Positions 17,178 through 27,098 of a DNA stretch of 64,000 nucleotides are shown here, piece by piece. Position 1 is the stretch's first letter; each line of letters begins with the position of its first letter. The notes beneath the pieces are model-generated. The model saw only the letters and a list, made by a program, of their open reading frames with translations. It did not search any database and was not told the DNA's origin. The translations under genes were made by a program, and so were the position numbers. This DNA comes from Celerinatantimonas yamalensis (GTDB lineage Bacteria > Pseudomonadota > Gammaproteobacteria > Enterobacterales > Celerinatantimonadaceae): positions 24,110-88,109 of the forward strand of contig NZ_JBEQCT010000011.1 of NCBI RefSeq assembly GCF_046054155.1, in the 5' to 3' direction.

Positions 17178-19193
17178 ATGGTCACAAAAAAAGTGCTCAG
17201 TATCCGCACAAAGCTGATTATACTCACCGGTATTCTTTCAGCTGTGCTGCTTGGTGTTATCTGTATGGTATGGCTATCACTTCAACATAGTCATGCGAAT
17301 GCTCAAATTATCAATATTGCTGGCCGACAACGCATGCTCACTAAAAAGTTCTCTGCCGAACAACTTTATCAAGCACTGAGCAAAACACCGAATCAGCAGC
17401 TCTCTGGCGTCCTAGGGATCGCCAATACCGAAAAACTATATGAGGTTTCTCTCACAGCGCTGTTAAAAGGCGGGAAGACATACACCGATTTAGCTCTAAA
17501 GCAGCCAATTACCTTGCCTTTTTATGGGGATTCAGAGATTTATTTATCGACACTTGAAAAAGTAAAACAGCAGTGGCACCAGCAACTCGCCGCGGCTAAA
17601 TCGATGCAAGCTGCGAAAGGACAAGCTGATTTTTCACAAAAAGTGAATGAGTTCTTAGCGCTCAACCATCAAGCCATGGTCACCATGAACCAAGCCGTAG
17701 GTATTTTTACCCAACACACTAATGATGATACGAACGCCATTGCCGCAGACATCGAAACTCTCAGTTTTATCATTCTGCTGGTCTGCGTTTTGTTATCTAT
17801 TTGGACCATCCGTAGTATTTCAAAACCGATGTCGCAACTGCTACGATCAAGTCAACGCATCAGCATCGGAAAACTTCAACCTGAAACCAAGCTCATCGCA
17901 TTGATCAACACCAGTGAAACCGGTCAGATCGCCAGCTGTTTAGAACAATTACGCGAAACACTGCAAACAACACTTGCTGAGATGCAAACATCGTCTTATC
18001 AGGTGCATCTATCCGCCGACCAAGTCTCTTCATTATCAGCGGATATCAGCGCGGTAAATGCGAGTGAACAAACTCAATTTAAACGGATGATAGAAAGCTC
18101 AGATGAACTAAGTCACGCTTCGCAACAATTTGGCGATATAGCAGGCAGCACCTCAGAAGTCGTTATTAAATGCACCACATGCTCGCAGCTTGCAAGTGAC
18201 TCGGTTGCTGAAAATATCGAAATGATGCATACCACCGCAAATGAAACGCAGCGTGCGTCAGATGTTATTCAAGCCTTGAGTAGTACCGCTGAAAGCGTCT
18301 ACGGCATCGTGGACTCTATTCACAATATTTCAGATCAAACTAATTTATTGGCGCTTAACGCGGCTATCGAAGCGGCGCGAGCCGGAGAGCAAGGCCGAGG
18401 TTTTGCGGTAGTCGCCGATGAAGTACGCACATTAGCCGCCCGCACAGGCCGTGCAACGAACGAAATTAGCCAATTAATCGGTCAATTAACCGATGGGGTG
18501 AATAACGCGGTCGAGAGCATGCAACGCGTGGCGCAAAGGGTGTCATCAAGCCAAGAAAAATCGAATAAAACCGAAGAGAATATCGAAATCGTCCGACAGC
18601 TCATCGGGCAAGTCAGTCTGGCACAAGAACAGATCGGCGAGCAAGCACGCATTCAACATACCCAGCTCAGTAAACTGAAGGAAAAACAAACCGAGCTTTA
18701 TGAAACCCTTGATGAAAGCCGGCAAAAGTCACACTCATCCTCGCTAATTGCTGACCAATTAGCCTTAATTTCGCAAAGCATCAACGTTAATCTAGAACGT
18801 TTTGATTTAGGTGTGGTGCGTCGTGATGTAGAAAAATCAGCCGATGAAAAACGCCACCAACCACGTCTTAAAGCTGCGTTCCACTGTGAACTACGCCAAG
18901 GCACAATAAAATACGAAGGATTAACGGAAGATCTCAGTCTTGGTGGGGCTTGTATTCTCAGTGGCGAATCATTGCCATTCAGTAGCAACGAACCATTAGA
19001 AATTCGTTTTAATTATACCAGCGACAATAGCCAAGATAAATTAACGTTACGTGGCAAATTAGTCGGACAGTCCAAAACAGCGCAGCAGCAATCACAATAC
19101 CATCTGCAATTTATTGAAATGAGCGAGCAGCAACAAGCCACACTACAGTCTATATTTGATCATCATGGCATCAACAGTCAGTTCGAAAGCTGA
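17178..19193 (+). CDS. methyl-accepting chemotaxis protein with PilJ-type sensor and C-terminal PilZ domain
   Basis: A 671-residue chemoreceptor. TM1 lies near residues 10-32. A periplasmic helical sensor with INIAGRQRMLTKKFSAEQ follows (PilJ/NarX-like type IV pili sensing region), then TM2 near 196-212, HAMP, and the signalling hairpin whose tip includes AAIEAARAGEQGRGFAVVADE near residue 395. After the coiled coil comes a PilZ domain with RHQPR (559-563) and DLSLGG (585-590), the two c-di-GMP-binding motifs. ATG 17178 has GGAGG upstream; the frame extension to 17130 has no support. It likely couples chemotaxis or pilus signalling to c-di-GMP, an inference from the domains. Confidence 0.9.
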   Translation: MVTKKVLSIRTKLIILTGILSAVLLGVICMVWLSLQHSHANAQIINIAGRQRMLTKKFSAEQLYQALSKTPNQQLSGVLGIANTEKLYEVSLTALLKGGKTYTDLALKQPITLPFYGDSEIYLSTLEKVKQQWHQQLAAAKSMQAAKGQADFSQKVNEFLALNHQAMVTMNQAVGIFTQHTNDDTNAIAADIETLSFIILLVCVLLSIWTIRSISKPMSQLLRSSQRISIGKLQPETKLIALINTSETGQIASCLEQLRETLQTTLAEMQTSSYQVHLSADQVSSLSADISAVNASEQTQFKRMIESSDELSHASQQFGDIAGSTSEVVIKCTTCSQLASDSVAENIEMMHTTANETQRASDVIQALSSTAESVYGIVDSIHNISDQTNLLALNAAIEAARAGEQGRGFAVVADEVRTLAARTGRATNEISQLIGQLTDGVNNAVESMQRVAQRVSSSQEKSNKTEENIEIVRQLIGQVSLAQEQIGEQARIQHTQLSKLKEKQTELYETLDESRQKSHSSSLIADQLALISQSINVNLERFDLGVVRRDVEKSADEKRHQPRLKAAFHCELRQGTIKYEGLTEDLSLGGACILSGESLPFSSNEPLEIRFNYTSDNSQDKLTLRGKLVGQSKTAQQQSQYHLQFIEMSEQQQATLQSIFDHHGINSQFES

Positions 19194-19198
19194 TATAC

Positions 19199-19219
19199 GC
19201 CTCTGCCACGGAGGCTTTT
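19199..19219 (+). terminator. terminator after the chemoreceptor gene
   Basis: GCCTC / GAGGC stem with a 7-nt loop followed by TTTTC, six bases after the stop codon. A short stem, so moderately sure. Confidence 0.5.
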
Positions 19220-19376
19220 CAAGTGTCCTGGTTTAAAATAGAGCATGGCTCGCTTGAGTGTGAAGCTGTCCACATAAGTTGCCAACCGTGTTCAGATTAA
19301 TTGGCCAAGATGTATGACAGCACGTCACGAAGCTCTTACATTAGAAGTTCCTTATTTATTCACTGCAGAGTAACGC

Positions 19377-20213
19377 ATGAATCATATTCCAACTTCTATC
19401 CAACTTGGGTCTGATCAGGCCCAAGCGTCATCTCAAGAATATTTTCAAGACGGACGCTACTATGCGACCAATCAGCCCTATCTTGAAACCTATGAAGCGC
19501 TCGAAAACCCCACTCACGGTGCAGTTCTCATTTTTCCAGGCGGCGGGTTAAAAACATTAGCATGGGCCAATGAGGGCCAAGCCATCGCCAAATGGGTCAA
19601 CCAAGCGCTAAAACTCAGTGCCTTTGTGGTGCATTATCGACTAAGCCCTTATGTCTATCCGCTCCCCCAATATGACGCCCGTCAGGCGTTACGCATTGTG
19701 CGTAGCTACGCCGACCAATGGCATCTAAATCCAAACGCCATTGGCGTGATGGGGTTTTCCATCGGGGGGCATCTAGCATTACAGTTAGCCATCGCTCCGA
19801 CGAGCATTCCTGAATCTGACGGTGAACTCTCCCATATAAGTGCGCGCCCAAACTGGGGGATCGTAGGCTATTCGGTGTCAACAATGAATAGCGATCTCGC
19901 TCATGAAAGCTCAACCACAACGTTATTCGGGGGGCAACCATCGCTGAAACAACAACAACTTTGTGATCTGCCTATGCAGATCGGTGCACAAACACCGCCG
20001 CTGTTTATCTTCCACGAGTTAAATGATCCAGCTGTTCCAGCCGCGCAAAGCTTACGATTGATGCAACATCTCCACCCAGTCAGTCAAAACAGCGAACTAC
20101 ATATGTATCAAGGGGATAAACACGGGGTTGGCTTAGCTACGGATGAACCGGGAAATGTCCACACTTGGCCACTGGCAGCCCAGCAGTGGCTACAAAACAA
20201 TCGACTCATTTAA
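19377..20213 (+). CDS. alpha/beta-hydrolase (acetylesterase / BD-FAE type)
   Basis: A 278-residue hydrolase with no signal peptide. The oxyanion region is IFPGGGLKTLAW (about residue 58), the nucleophile Ser lies in GVMGFSIGGHLAL (about 128) and Asp and His candidates are NDPAVPAAQ (about 221) and KHGVG (about 244). This pattern fits the BD-FAE / acetyl-xylan-esterase-like group that deacetylates sugars or xylan oligomers. It stands alone between the chemoreceptor and dsbA, with a 183-bp leader. Natural substrate unknown. Confidence 0.75.
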   Translation: MNHIPTSIQLGSDQAQASSQEYFQDGRYYATNQPYLETYEALENPTHGAVLIFPGGGLKTLAWANEGQAIAKWVNQALKLSAFVVHYRLSPYVYPLPQYDARQALRIVRSYADQWHLNPNAIGVMGFSIGGHLALQLAIAPTSIPESDGELSHISARPNWGIVGYSVSTMNSDLAHESSTTTLFGGQPSLKQQQLCDLPMQIGAQTPPLFIFHELNDPAVPAAQSLRLMQHLHPVSQNSELHMYQGDKHGVGLATDEPGNVHTWPLAAQQWLQNNRLI

Positions 20214-20228
20214 TTTTTATTCACGCAG

Positions 20229-20255
20229 TGCCTGCAAACTTAAAGTCTGCAGGCA
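20229..20255 (+). terminator. hairpin after the esterase gene
   Basis: TGCCTGCA / TGCAGGCA, an 8-bp perfect stem with a 12-nt loop 16 bp after the stop. It is followed by A rather than T, so it is a weak terminator on the plus strand. Confidence 0.4.
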
Positions 20256-20259
20256 TAAA

Positions 20260-20284
20260 AAAGGGCCGACAGCGATCGACCCTT
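20260..20284 (-). terminator. Rho-independent terminator of dsbA
   Basis: On the minus strand a 9-bp stem with one mismatch (AAGGGTCGA / TCGGCCCTT) runs into TTTTTT. It lies just after the dsbA stop codon. Confidence 0.75.
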
Positions 20285-20305
20285 AATATTGGCAATGCTG
20301 ATTAA

Positions 20306-20914
20306 TTAATCTTTTTTATGAGCAAGATATTGAATTAATTCCATATATTCTTTAACCGAAGAGACGGAACTAGGATCGACTTGGTATTTGCCATTGACGA
20401 TCACTGTCGGCACGCCTTGAATTTGATAATCTTGTGTATCTTTATTCATTTGAGCCACCATGCCATTGACCGCAAAGCTATCTTCGGCACTATCAAACTC
20501 TTCAGCTGAAATCCCATTATCAACAAAAATTTTACGAATATCAGCGCGGCTTTGAATCGGTATATGCTTTACATGAATTGCATCAAAAAAAACCTGCACC
20601 ATTTTTTTTGAAACGCCCAGCAGTTCAGATGTCGCATAAGCGCGAACCATCTCTTCACCCATCGCCCCACCCAAAAAGGCAACATGTACGCGTTTAAACT
20701 GTACATCAGGCATACTGTTTTCGAGCTTCTCGATAATCGGTTCAAACGCAAAGCAATGGGGGCAATATAGCGAAAAAAACTCCATCACTTGCGGTTTTTC
20801 CGTCGCCTGCTGACGAACCACTGTATAATTCACACCTTCTTTAAAGGCTTGTGCCTGTGCAACCATCGGCAGCAAGGCTATAACAAAAACAAAGGCAAAA
20901 AACTTCTTGAGCAT
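20306..20914 (-). CDS. dsbA: periplasmic thiol:disulfide oxidoreductase DsbA
   Basis: A 202-residue protein with a signal peptide ending near AQA and a thioredoxin fold with the catalytic CPHC of DsbA in FFSLYCPHCFAFEP (about residues 50-53). The cis-Pro loop is GVPTVIVNGK. It introduces disulfides into exported proteins. ATG 20914 is used; the preceding GTG at 20917 adds one residue. It lies 97 bp downstream of srkA, the arrangement found in enterics and vibrios, where dsbA is partly co-transcribed with srkA. Confidence 0.95.
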   Translation of the reverse strand: MLKKFFAFVFVIALLPMVAQAQAFKEGVNYTVVRQQATEKPQVMEFFSLYCPHCFAFEPIIEKLENSMPDVQFKRVHVAFLGGAMGEEMVRAYATSELLGVSKKMVQVFFDAIHVKHIPIQSRADIRKIFVDNGISAEEFDSAEDSFAVNGMVAQMNKDTQDYQIQGVPTVIVNGKYQVDPSSVSSVKEYMELIQYLAHKKD

Positions 20915-21011
20915 CACATCGAGTTCCGGTCATTTATGGCTTATTTAGCTTACGAGGTTATATAAATCAAATCAAACAAAATACTTAGCTCATGGGCCAA
21001 TCGGCCCATTC

Positions 21012-21983
21012 TTAATAGAGTACCAATGACAGCGGAGGTTCATACAAAGCTGACAATTGCTCTTTCAATGCCAAGATCTGATTTTGCCAATATTGCTGAC
21101 TGTTAAACCATGGGAAGGCGCGGCGAAAAGCCCCATCTTGCCAACGTCGTGCCAACCAGCCCATATAATGAATCATCCGCATTGCCCGCAAGGGTTCAAT
21201 AAACTTAAGCTCTTGGACCGATAAGGAGGCAAAGGAATCGTAGCCTTCGAGTAACGTTTCCAATTGGATCTGCTGCTCAGCGCGATCACCATTTAACAAC
21301 ATCCACAGATCCTGGATAGCAGGACCCATCCGCGCATCATCTAAATCGACCAACTGCGGGCCATCCCGCCAAAGAATATTCCCCGGATGACAGTCCCCAT
21401 GCAGACGAATCGCCTGCGTGTGTGGCTGATATTGCGCGATAATCTGTGCGCTCACTTGATCAGCAATCGCAAAAAAAGCTTCCTGTAAATTTTCTGGTAA
21501 CCACGTCCTGAGCACCCCGAGAGGTTGCGTCACAAACTCATCGATAGAGATAGTCGGGCGCGCAACAAAAGGATATTTGGCTCCTATTTGGTGGGCTCGA
21601 CCTAAATACTGGCCCACATGGGCGAGTTGATCGAGGTTATCCACCTCAAATTGGCGTCCCCCAACACTTGGGAATAAGGCGAAACGCATATCCTGCCAAG
21701 AAAGCAAGGTTTGGCCATGAAAGGAGAGCGGCGCAACGACTGGAATATCCGCTTCTTGCAACTCTAAGCTAAATTGATGGTCTTCTAAAATTTGTGCATC
21801 ACTCCAGCGCTGCGGGCGATAAAACTTCACCACATATCGTACTCGGTCGCTGGCTTGAAATTGATAGACACGGTTTTCATAGCTATTAAGGGCGAGTAAC
21901 CCTGTTTCAGGAAAGATCCCAACCGATTCTAAAGCATCCAACTGACAGTCTGGTGTCAAGTTAGAGAAATCAAAGTTCGCCAT
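21012..21983 (-). CDS. srkA: stress response kinase SrkA (YihE/RdoA)
   Basis: A 323-residue aminoglycoside-phosphotransferase-fold protein kinase. The start MANFDFSNLTPD, the NSYENRVYQFQ strand and the catalytic LHGDCHPGNILW followed by LVDLDDARMGP match SrkA. The HGD and the DLDD motifs provide the catalytic and metal-binding aspartates. In E. coli it counters stress-induced death through Cpx-linked expression. It lies between yihD and dsbA as in E. coli. Confidence 0.93.
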   Translation of the reverse strand: MANFDFSNLTPDCQLDALESVGIFPETGLLALNSYENRVYQFQASDRVRYVVKFYRPQRWSDAQILEDHQFSLELQEADIPVVAPLSFHGQTLLSWQDMRFALFPSVGGRQFEVDNLDQLAHVGQYLGRAHQIGAKYPFVARPTISIDEFVTQPLGVLRTWLPENLQEAFFAIADQVSAQIIAQYQPHTQAIRLHGDCHPGNILWRDGPQLVDLDDARMGPAIQDLWMLLNGDRAEQQIQLETLLEGYDSFASLSVQELKFIEPLRAMRMIHYMGWLARRWQDGAFRRAFPWFNSQQYWQNQILALKEQLSALYEPPLSLVLY

Positions 21984-22039
21984 ATATTACTCTGTGGGTC
22001 CACCGAGCCCCCATCATAGCAAATTAGCTCTTTTAGCGG

Positions 22040-22306
22040 TTATTTTAATATGCCGCGCGCTTTTAAAATAGCGGTTTTAAAATCGTCTTCATAGTCTTTC
22101 TTAAGCCCTGGGATCACCTCACCTTTGCCTGTTTGTTGCATTTTTAAATGATAAATCAGCGTATCATCAGTCAATTGCTCTAATGATTCGGAAAACCCCG
22201 CCTCACTCGCTAACTTAGCTAGCATTTGCGTCAAATTAAGCTCTTGATGTTGCAGCCAAATCGGGGTTAGTAGCTCAATTAGTTCTTCAATACGATGACA
22301 TTGCAT
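22040..22306 (-). CDS. yihD: YihD family protein (DUF1040)
   Basis: An 88-residue protein of unknown function. Residues LTDDTLIYHLKMQQTGKGEV and the following IPGLKKDYEDDFKTAILKARG correspond closely to E. coli YihD, also 89 aa. The start is set at MQCHRIEELIELL because AAGGAG ends 7 bp upstream of ATG 22306; a neighbouring ATG at 22309 is nearly as good. Longer upstream frame is not supported. It leads the yihD-srkA-dsbA group. Confidence 0.9.
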   Translation of the reverse strand: MQCHRIEELIELLTPIWLQHQELNLTQMLAKLASEAGFSESLEQLTDDTLIYHLKMQQTGKGEVIPGLKKDYEDDFKTAILKARGILK

Positions 22307-22631
22307 CATTTTCTCCTTGATATTCACTAGATTTATTTTCATTACAAAGTGTAGGGAATAGTCAACAGCGGCGCAATCAATTCTCTGCACCACTCACTTA
22401 ATCGCGCAATTTATGCCGCATTCGTTGTCAGTAACGCCCGCTATCGTGCGGCCATGCCATAATGATGATTTCTCACAATGCTGCAAAAGCATTCACGGTT
22501 GTGATAATTTGACGTAAACTGGTCAACTGCCAATGTGGCGAGCCATCAGAGTGTTTATCCTTACAAGTTAGAAGCTTTATGGGTAACGATAAGCAGTCTG
22601 AATTCAATTCACCATTATCTGGACAAAAAAT

Positions 22632-24284
22632 ATGTTAGAAAAAATCAATCCAACTGAAACGTCTGCGTGGCAGGCACTGCAAGCTCATTATGAGGCGATC
22701 AAGGATACGGATCTCAAAGCACTTTTTGCAGTTGATCCCAACCGCTTTGATAAATTTACCGCCAGCTTTAACGACCAGATCCTACTGGACTATTCGAAAA
22801 ACCTGATCACCGATGAAACCCTTAGCCAACTGTTCAAGCTGGCTGAACAATGCCAGCTCAAACAAGCCACACAAGCGATGTTTTCCGGTGAAAAAATCAA
22901 TATAACCGAAGACCGTGCCGTCCTGCATACGGCGCTGCGTAACCGCAGCAATACACCTATTTTAGTCGATGGCGAAGATGTAATGCCCAAAGTCAACGCC
23001 GTGTTGGCTAAAATGCGCGCATTTTGTCAAAAGATCCACAGCGGCGAATGGACGGGTTACACGGGCAAAGCGATCACCAGTATCGTCAATATCGGCATCG
23101 GCGGCTCAGATCTAGGCCCGGTGATGATTACCGAAGCGCTTAAACCGTATAAAAAAGCCAATATTGAAAGTTATTTTGTTTCAAACGTTGATGGCACACA
23201 CATTGCCGAAACACTCAAACAACTCGACCCTGAAACCACGCTGTTTTTAGTTGCCTCAAAAACCTTTACCACCCAAGAAACCATGACCAATGCGCACAGC
23301 GCCCGTGACTGGTTTTTACAAAGCGCGCACGATGAAGCCTTTGTTGCGAAGCACTTTGCCGCGCTGTCAACCAATAGCACGGCTGTCGCTGCATTTGGCA
23401 TTGATACCGACAACATGTTCGAATTCTGGGATTGGGTCGGCGGTCGTTATTCATCTTGGTCTGCCATTGGCTTATCCATTGCATTGAACATTGGCTTTGA
23501 CAACTTTGAGGAGTTACTCGCCGGGGCTCATGATATGGATCAGCATTTTGTCAACACCCCAATTGAGCAAAATTTACCTGCGCTGCTTGGCCTGATTGGT
23601 ATTTGGTACAACAATTTCTTTGGCGCGCAAACCGTAGCCATCTTACCTTATGACCAATACATGCATCGCTTCCCAGCCTACTTCCAGCAAGGCGATATGG
23701 AGTCTAACGGTAAGTATGTGGATCGCAATGGCAATCCGGTTGACTACCAAACGGGCCCAATCATTTGGGGTGAGCCAGGTACCAATGGTCAGCACGCTTT
23801 CTATCAGTTGATCCATCAAGGCACTAAAATGGTTCCAGCTGATTTTATCGCGCCAGCCAAAACACATAATCCACTCTCGGATCACCACGAGAAGCTATTG
23901 TCTAACTTCTTTGCTCAGACAGAAGCGCTTGCCTTTGGCAAAGATGCTGACACCGTTCGATCAGAGTTTCTCGCGCAAGGTAAGTCAGCCGAAGACGTCG
24001 CACAGTTAGTGCCTTTTAAAGTATTTGAAGGGAACCGTCCAACTAACTCAATATTACTGAAAAAAATCACACCGCGCTCCCTTGGTGCACTGATTGCGAT
24101 GTATGAGCATAAGATCTTTGTTCAAGGGGTGATCTGGAATATCTGCACCTTTGACCAATGGGGTGTTGAGTTGGGTAAACAGCTAGCCAACAACATTCTG
24201 CCAGAGCTTGGTGATGACGCAACTGTAACCGGCCATGACAGCTCAACCAATGGCTTGATCAATACCTTTAAAAAATGGCGTTAA
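22632..24284 (+). CDS. pgi: glucose-6-phosphate isomerase
   Basis: A 550-residue enzyme interconverting glucose-6-phosphate and fructose-6-phosphate. Family signatures are present: IGIGGSDLGPVM (about residue 157), the FVASKTFTTQETM phosphate loop (about 205), the catalytic Glu in GRYS...MESNGK and the His in GTNGQHAFYQLIHQG (about 387), and the C-terminal Lys in the GVELGKQLA motif (about 515). Length matches E. coli Pgi (549 aa). It feeds glycolysis and, with ScrK/ScrB products, hexose-phosphate use. Confidence 0.97.
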   Translation: MLEKINPTETSAWQALQAHYEAIKDTDLKALFAVDPNRFDKFTASFNDQILLDYSKNLITDETLSQLFKLAEQCQLKQATQAMFSGEKINITEDRAVLHTALRNRSNTPILVDGEDVMPKVNAVLAKMRAFCQKIHSGEWTGYTGKAITSIVNIGIGGSDLGPVMITEALKPYKKANIESYFVSNVDGTHIAETLKQLDPETTLFLVASKTFTTQETMTNAHSARDWFLQSAHDEAFVAKHFAALSTNSTAVAAFGIDTDNMFEFWDWVGGRYSSWSAIGLSIALNIGFDNFEELLAGAHDMDQHFVNTPIEQNLPALLGLIGIWYNNFFGAQTVAILPYDQYMHRFPAYFQQGDMESNGKYVDRNGNPVDYQTGPIIWGEPGTNGQHAFYQLIHQGTKMVPADFIAPAKTHNPLSDHHEKLLSNFFAQTEALAFGKDADTVRSEFLAQGKSAEDVAQLVPFKVFEGNRPTNSILLKKITPRSLGALIAMYEHKIFVQGVIWNICTFDQWGVELGKQLANNILPELGDDATVTGHDSSTNGLINTFKKWR

Positions 24285-24313
24285 GTGACAGATTGGAACC
24301 CTAGTCACAGCTC

Positions 24314-24339
24314 AGCGGTGATAGCGTCGTATCGCCGCT
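24314..24339 (+). other. stem-loop after pgi
   Basis: AGCGGTGATA pairs with TATCGCCGCT (one G-U) across a 6-nt loop, 30 bp after the pgi stop. No U-run follows, so it may stabilise the 3' end rather than terminate. Confidence 0.4.
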
Positions 24340-24424
24340 AAGTAAGCTCTAAGACAACTTAGATCCTTATCGCAACTGGGTTATCTACACTCTTGAAAGT
24401 TCTTCACGATCCTAAGGCCATGCC

Positions 24425-26764
24425 ATGACCCAAAGCCAAGGTTTATTACTCAACCGCGCTAGTTATGACAGCCAAAAGCAAGCGGTCATTGAGCTGTGGG
24501 TCGCCACAGTAGATGGGCCCGTAAGACTGTGGGTTGACAACCAACAGCCGCTATTTTTTATCGATACAGCCAGCTTACCCGCAGTCAAACAGGCATTAGC
24601 CGCACTCTCTTATCAAGCCAAAGCGCTAGCGCATACCACCTTTAGTCAGCAACCAGTGAGCGCCCTGTATTTTAGCAACTTGGATCACTACTACCGAGGG
24701 CGAGAACTGTTGGATCGCGCGCTCATCAATCACTATGAAGCGGATATCCGCCTACATGAACGTTATCTTATGGAGCGCTTTGCCTATGGCATGGTCACAT
24801 TTACCGGGCAAGCAGACGCCAAAGCAGGATACACCGAATATCGACAGGTTAAACTACGCGGCATAGACGCGCCGTTACCTCCATTAAAGCAGCTCTCTTT
24901 TGATTTAGAGTGCTCTCGCCATGGCGAACTTTACAGCATCGGTTTCACCGGTTGCGGGCAATCACTGGTTTTGATGATCGGTAGCGAGCAGCTCTCAGAT
25001 GAAACGCCCACTGAATGGGTTACCAATGAAGCGATGTTAATCCAGCGGTTTATCGACTGGGTGCAGTATCTCGACCCTGATCTATTGATCGGCTGGAATG
25101 TGGTGCAGTTTGACTGTCGACTACTCGTTGAGCGAGCTAAGCGCCACCATGTACAGTTGCGCTTAGGTCGTGGACAGAGCTTAGCCCGTTGGCGCGAGCC
25201 CACCACGACTCGCCAAGGGATCATTACGATACCGGGACGGGTCGTCATTGATGGCATTGATGCATTAAAAACAGCCACCTACCAGTTTGATAGCTTCAGC
25301 TTGGAGTTTGTCGCGCAAAATCTACTTGGCCGCGGCAAACTCACCGACAATAGTGAGCAACGCTTAGCCGAAATTGAGCATAATTTTCGCGCTAACAAGC
25401 CTGCCCTAGCCGCCTATAACTTGGCTGATTGTCAGTTGGTCGAAGATATTTTTCAGCAGACCCAGATCATCGATTTTCTCGCTCTGCGCAGCCAATTGAC
25501 CGGTTTGGAATTCGATCGCTCAGGGGGCAGTGTTGCCGCATTTAGCAATGTCTATCTACCCAAACTGCATCGCGCGCACTACATCGCCCCGAATCTACCT
25601 GCGGGAGGCGGCCTTGCCAGCCCAGGCGGATATGTGATGGACTCCAAGCCCGGATTATATCGCAACGTGTTAGTGCTTGATTTTAAAAGCCTATATCCCT
25701 CGATTATTCGCACCTTTAAAATTGACCCGATGGGCTTAATCGAAGGATTGGCCCACCCTGATGACGCCATTGATGGTTTTTTGGGGGCCAAATTCTCTCG
25801 CACTGAGCATTTTCTACCCGCGATCATCGATCAACTCTGGCAACAGCGTGATGTTGCCAAACGCCACCACGATAGCGCTCGCTCACAGGCGATTAAGATC
25901 TTAATGAACAGCTTTTATGGAGTACTCGGCTCGGGAGGCTGTCGCTTCTACGATCAACGTCTGGCAAGTTCCATTACCATGCGGGGTCAGCAGATTTTAC
26001 AACAAACCGCGCAATGGCTCACCGAAGAGGGCTGCGGCGTGATCTATGGCGATACGGATTCTATTTTTGTTTTGGTGGGCGATGCGCTTAATGACCACCA
26101 AGCGAACGCGCGCGGGCAAACGTTGGCGGCAACCATCAACCAAAAATGGCAAGAAACCATTACCTATGAATACCAACTCGATTGTGCCTTAGAGCTTGAG
26201 TTTGAAACTCACTACCAACGCTTTCATATGCCCACTATCCGCGGCTCACTGGCTGGTAGTAAAAAGCGTTATGCCGGCTTAACCTGCGATGGCAAACTGA
26301 TCTTTAAAGGGCTGGAAACAGTGCGTAGTGATTGGACTGAACTGGCCAAAATATTTCAAACCGAGCTTTATCGATTAGTTTTTGCCGACCAAGATCCCAG
26401 CACGATGATTCTAGATACAGTCGAGAGCACCCAACGCGGTGAACATGATGAGCAATTAGTCTATCGCAAGCGCCTACGCCGAGATTTAGCCGACTACACG
26501 AAGAATATCCCCCCTCAAGTGCGCGCTGCGAGAGATGCTGATGCACGCAGCCAAGCCCTAGGCAAGCCGCAGCGCTATCAAAACAAAGGCTGGATTCGCT
26601 ATCTGATTACTTTAAATGGCCCGCAAGCGCTGGAATATCAAGATAGCCCCCCCGATTATCAGCACTATATCGACAAACAGCTCAAACCAGTTGCCGATGC
26701 TATCTTACCGCTGTTGGGGTTTGATTTTGACGCCATCATCAGTGCTCAATTAGGCTTGTTTTAA
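24425..26764 (+). CDS. polB: DNA polymerase II
   Basis: A 779-residue family-B polymerase with an N-terminal 3'-5' exonuclease (FDLECSRHGELYSIG, about residue 158, carrying the D-x-E motif) and polymerase motifs A (DFKSLYPSIIRTF, about 419), B (KILMNSFYGVLGS, about 498) and C (YGDTDSIFVL, about 540). In E. coli it is SOS-inducible and works in replication restart and bypass. No clear LexA box is seen in the 140-bp leader, so induction is not supported here. Length matches E. coli PolB (783 aa). Confidence 0.97.
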   Translation: MTQSQGLLLNRASYDSQKQAVIELWVATVDGPVRLWVDNQQPLFFIDTASLPAVKQALAALSYQAKALAHTTFSQQPVSALYFSNLDHYYRGRELLDRALINHYEADIRLHERYLMERFAYGMVTFTGQADAKAGYTEYRQVKLRGIDAPLPPLKQLSFDLECSRHGELYSIGFTGCGQSLVLMIGSEQLSDETPTEWVTNEAMLIQRFIDWVQYLDPDLLIGWNVVQFDCRLLVERAKRHHVQLRLGRGQSLARWREPTTTRQGIITIPGRVVIDGIDALKTATYQFDSFSLEFVAQNLLGRGKLTDNSEQRLAEIEHNFRANKPALAAYNLADCQLVEDIFQQTQIIDFLALRSQLTGLEFDRSGGSVAAFSNVYLPKLHRAHYIAPNLPAGGGLASPGGYVMDSKPGLYRNVLVLDFKSLYPSIIRTFKIDPMGLIEGLAHPDDAIDGFLGAKFSRTEHFLPAIIDQLWQQRDVAKRHHDSARSQAIKILMNSFYGVLGSGGCRFYDQRLASSITMRGQQILQQTAQWLTEEGCGVIYGDTDSIFVLVGDALNDHQANARGQTLAATINQKWQETITYEYQLDCALELEFETHYQRFHMPTIRGSLAGSKKRYAGLTCDGKLIFKGLETVRSDWTELAKIFQTELYRLVFADQDPSTMILDTVESTQRGEHDEQLVYRKRLRRDLADYTKNIPPQVRAARDADARSQALGKPQRYQNKGWIRYLITLNGPQALEYQDSPPDYQHYIDKQLKPVADAILPLLGFDFDAIISAQLGLF

Positions 26765-27098
26765 CACCGTCCATTTACAGTATCTCTCACCTTTAGTCGC
26801 GACATTCCATACATGAGCACGGCCCAAGGCGGCGGTTGCATGGACACGGGTTTAAAGGTGTACTCGCGTTTTTGATTCTTTTTCAAGCAAAAGTAGCCAT
26901 CACCTCTTGACCCAAAAACCGATCGAAAAACTCAATTCAAGAATAATACTTGTGTATAAACAGCAACGTACTGATGTATAAAATATCCCGACCATGACGA
27001 TTTAAGTCACCGGATAAAAGATTCGCTGACAGCGTGCGATTAAATCACGATAATAGATGGAGATATTCATTTTTCACCCCAATTTAAGGATACACCTT
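26765..27098. other. gap between polB and dbpA
   Basis: No gene, RNA or strong terminator is seen. The segment becomes AT-rich toward dbpA and probably holds its promoter. Confidence 0.5.

Noticed and set aside
24285..24424. LexA box upstream of polB
   Set aside because: No CTGT-N8-ACAG pattern could be found in the leader.
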